A stretch of DNA of 43,778 nt, taken from contig DIET01000004.1 of the NCBI GenBank assembly GCA_002418765.1, positions 1 to 43,778 on the forward strand, written 5' to 3'. Shown in pieces: positions 42,335-43,778 of this stretch. The notes beneath the pieces are model-generated. The model was not told the DNA's origin, did no database searches, and saw only the letters and a program-made list of their open reading frames with translations. This DNA comes from Peptococcaceae bacterium UBA5767. GTDB lineage: Bacteria > Bacillota > TC1 > UBA5767. Numbering within the stretch: the first letter of the stretch is position 1; each line of letters starts with the position of its first letter. The translations under genes were made by a program, and so were the position numbers.

Positions 42335-42802
42335 CTATTGCTCCGGTTCTATGGACAACATGACTGCCAGCGCATTTTTCAGGCAATCATATACCGTTTT
42401 GTCTTCTTGGGCCAAATTTTTTTCCTCGCTAAGCACATAAGCATAGTACGGATTGAATGCAATCGAACCCAATAGTGGAATATTCAGTTCCAAGAGTAAT
42501 TCTTGAAGGCCTACGTCCTCCATATCTCTTGCTTTGTTGATCACCACGCCACACCGGGTCTGGTCTTTCAATAATTCCTTGGCCATAAACGCAATATCCA
42601 GCTGACCGAAAACTCCATCTTCCACCACAATCAAGGCATAGTCAGCTGTCTTGACCTTTTGTCTCAAATCACAATTGAGCCTAGCATGCCCATCCAGTAT
42701 TTCTGCCTCGATATTTTCTTGTTCACAAACATATCGCAAGGCCTCAGCCACGGTTGTTCTACCAATGCCTCCTTTAAGCCCAGTAATCAATATACTATTC
42801 AT
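42335..42802 (-). CDS. Short MinD-like protein with altered P-loop and no Walker B
   Basis: A 155-residue protein of the MinD superfamily. Its Walker A reads 'ILITGLKGGIGRTTVAEAL': the signature Lys10 is kept and the P-loop lysine is Arg15 (AGA). After 'EILDGHARLNCDLRQKV' the sequence jumps to 'DYALIVVEDGVFGQLDIAFM', which aligns with the post-Walker-B strand of normal MinD proteins, so the D-x-x-P-P-G segment is missing. It has no ferredoxin insert. The start overlaps the IscU gene by 8 bp. It is likely a non-hydrolysing partner of the adjacent ferredoxin-MinD protein. Confidence 0.8.
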   Translation of the reverse strand: MNSILITGLKGGIGRTTVAEALRYVCEQENIEAEILDGHARLNCDLRQKVKTADYALIVVEDGVFGQLDIAFMAKELLKDQTRCGVVINKARDMEDVGLQELLLELNIPLLGSIAFNPYYAYVLSEEKNLAQEDKTVYDCLKNALAVMLSIEPEQ

Positions 42803-43196
42803 GATTCTCCCTATACTGCTCCACCGCTGCCTGCAAGCCTCTCACACCTAGTAATGAACAATGCTTCTTTTTCTCAGGAATCCCTCCTAAATAGGCTACC
42901 ACATCATCATCGGTTATCTCAAGCGCCTCATCAAGGTGCTTCCCCATGACCATGACCGATAAGGCAGAGCTGGTGGATATGGCTCCGATACAACCAAAGA
43001 CCAAATATTTCAAGTCTGCAATTCTATCTTCTTTGACCGTTAGAAACAGTTCAATATAATCTCCGCAATTTGGATCACCCACCTTGACTTTGGCGTCAGG
43101 ATTCTCAATTTCTCCAACATTCTGCGGGTCTAAAAAGTGAGTAATCACATTCTCCGTATATTCATCTGTGACCATCTCTTCTGTCGTATAATCCAT
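42795..43196 (-). CDS. IscU/NifU-type iron-sulfur cluster scaffold
   Basis: A 133-residue scaffold with the three cluster-binding cysteines in order: Cys44 in 'VGDPNCGDYIELF' (with the conserved Asp46), Cys69 in 'YLVFGCIGAISTSSAL' and Cys113 in 'PEKKKHCSLLGVRGLQ'. An LPPVK-type HscA motif is not evident, as in most Firmicute and NifU-like scaffolds. AGAAGGG precedes the ATG, which lies 17 codons inside the longest frame. It is the first gene of the Fe-S unit. No cysteine desulfurase is adjacent; the nearest is about 19 kb away. Confidence 0.93.
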   Translation of the reverse strand: MDYTTEEMVTDEYTENVITHFLDPQNVGEIENPDAKVKVGDPNCGDYIELFLTVKEDRIADLKYLVFGCIGAISTSSALSVMVMGKHLDEALEITDDDVVAYLGGIPEKKKHCSLLGVRGLQAAVEQYRENHE

Positions 43197-43351
43197 TGTA
43201 TCCCTTCTTTCTATGCTAATTCTCATCACCCGATATGGACAGACCAAATCTCATTAAATTATATGCCTACTGTGTACCGGTTACAAGTTTACATTATCAT
43301 TTCTCATAATTCATGGTAAGATAAATGCAGATGAAAATTAGGAGGAATCCC

Positions 43352-43756
43352 GTGAACGCATTTACCAAAGAAAACATTCTCGAAACGCTCAAGCAATGGT
43401 ACGACGGTTTCGATACACACGCACCCATTGAGCATTATACCAACCTGTTGACCGATGAGCAGCTTTTTATTGATTTACCCCCTGTACCCAAAACCAACTT
43501 TGAAGAATTCGCTACTTGGTATGCCTCCAATAATCAAACCTTTTTTGATGGTAAGCATACATTGCATGAGATTGATATGCACTGGGAAGAGGACCATGCT
43601 ACCGTTGTAATTCCCTTACACTGGACTGTTCGGACCTGGGCACCACCTGCAGCCCATAGTACTCAACTCAATTTGGACATGATAGCCACCATAATTCTGG
43701 TTCCAGATGACCAGACAGGCAAGCCCCGTATCCAGCGATATACAGTAAAGGAGTAA
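43352..43756 (+). CDS. SnoaL/NTF2-like domain protein
   Basis: A 134-residue protein with the look of an NTF2/SnoaL fold: the N-terminal helix 'ENILETLKQWYDGFDTHAPI', then 'YTNLLTDEQLFIDLPP' and alternating strands ('TLHEIDMHWEEDHATVVIPL') ending 'PRIQRYTVKE'. The family covers isomerases, hydrolases and ligand-binding proteins, so no activity can be named. The start is a GTG with GGAGG 7 nt upstream; an in-frame ATG at 43331 has no such site. It is divergent from the Fe-S unit. Confidence 0.7.
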   Translation: MNAFTKENILETLKQWYDGFDTHAPIEHYTNLLTDEQLFIDLPPVPKTNFEEFATWYASNNQTFFDGKHTLHEIDMHWEEDHATVVIPLHWTVRTWAPPAAHSTQLNLDMIATIILVPDDQTGKPRIQRYTVKE

Positions 43757-43778
43757 TCGAGTAGGGGGAAATTTCTTC

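Noticed and set aside
1..43778. CRISPR arrays, tRNA or rRNA genes, prophage structural genes
   Set aside because: No regularly spaced repeats, tRNA-like cloverleaf or rRNA segments were noticed, and no phage head or tail genes are present.

Overview
The window looks like chromosomal DNA from an anaerobic, amino-acid-fermenting member of the Clostridia (Firmicutes). The support is a complete selenium-dependent glycine reductase operon (grdX-E-A-B-C-D) with two in-frame TGA selenocysteine codons, together with rubredoxin, PlsY, YhaM, Fe-S assembly genes, strong GGAGG ribosome-binding sites and moderately low GC. The genus cannot be fixed from this window.

Layout. (1) 48-2181: a nitronate monooxygenase-like flavoprotein, exonuclease III and a short rubredoxin. 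(2) About 2184-6172: a decaying mobile island bounded by an imperfect inverted repeat. It carries a higBA-type toxin-antitoxin locus whose toxin frame is broken in an A8 run, an XRE regulator coupled to a broken small gene, and remnants of a primase-polymerase and a large serine recombinase fused by deletion. (3) 6214-12621: the grd operon on the minus strand, with a 435-bp structured leader region upstream. (4) 13057-18618: plsY and a Ca2+-type P-ATPase on the minus strand, divergent from a CNNM/CBS protein and an MTA-phosphorylase-family enzyme. (5) 18700-25085: a DUF4914 protein with a PEPCK-like P-loop, DNA polymerase IV, an exported SLH-like protein, an EF2568-type cysteine desulfurase and, divergently, a DUF3343 Se/S-carrier-like protein. 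(6) 25143-34221: one long minus-strand run of eleven tightly packed genes. They are cca, yhaM, an RlmL-like methyltransferase, VOC, SDR, HD and hotdog proteins, then DUF39, a NIL-ferredoxin, UPF0280 and cysteine desulfidase. (7) 34312-40263: ppk1, a lipase-like hydrolase, glpK, a membrane coiled-coil protein and a NAGPA-family protein. (8) 40342-43756: a ModE-like regulator convergent with an IscU/MinD/MinD/Mrp cluster, then a SnoaL-like protein.

How the genes work together. Sulfur and selenium handling recurs. Cysteine desulfidase could release sulfide for the adjacent DUF39/NIL-ferredoxin/UPF0280 trio, families tied to homocysteine synthesis from sulfide in methanogens. The cysteine desulfurase and DUF3343 protein belong to families found near selenium genes and could support the Grd selenoproteins. 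The right end encodes Fe-S scaffold and carrier functions.

The most novel candidate is the MinD pair at 41458-42802. The larger ferredoxin-MinD protein has lost the 'signature' lysine of its deviant Walker A motif but keeps the P-loop lysine. The short partner keeps the signature lysine, has lost the P-loop lysine (Lys to Arg) and lacks the Walker B region. This reads like an obligate heterodimeric ATPase with one composite site, encoded between an IscU scaffold and an Mrp carrier. All function calls come from reading the sequence and recalling families; no database search was run.
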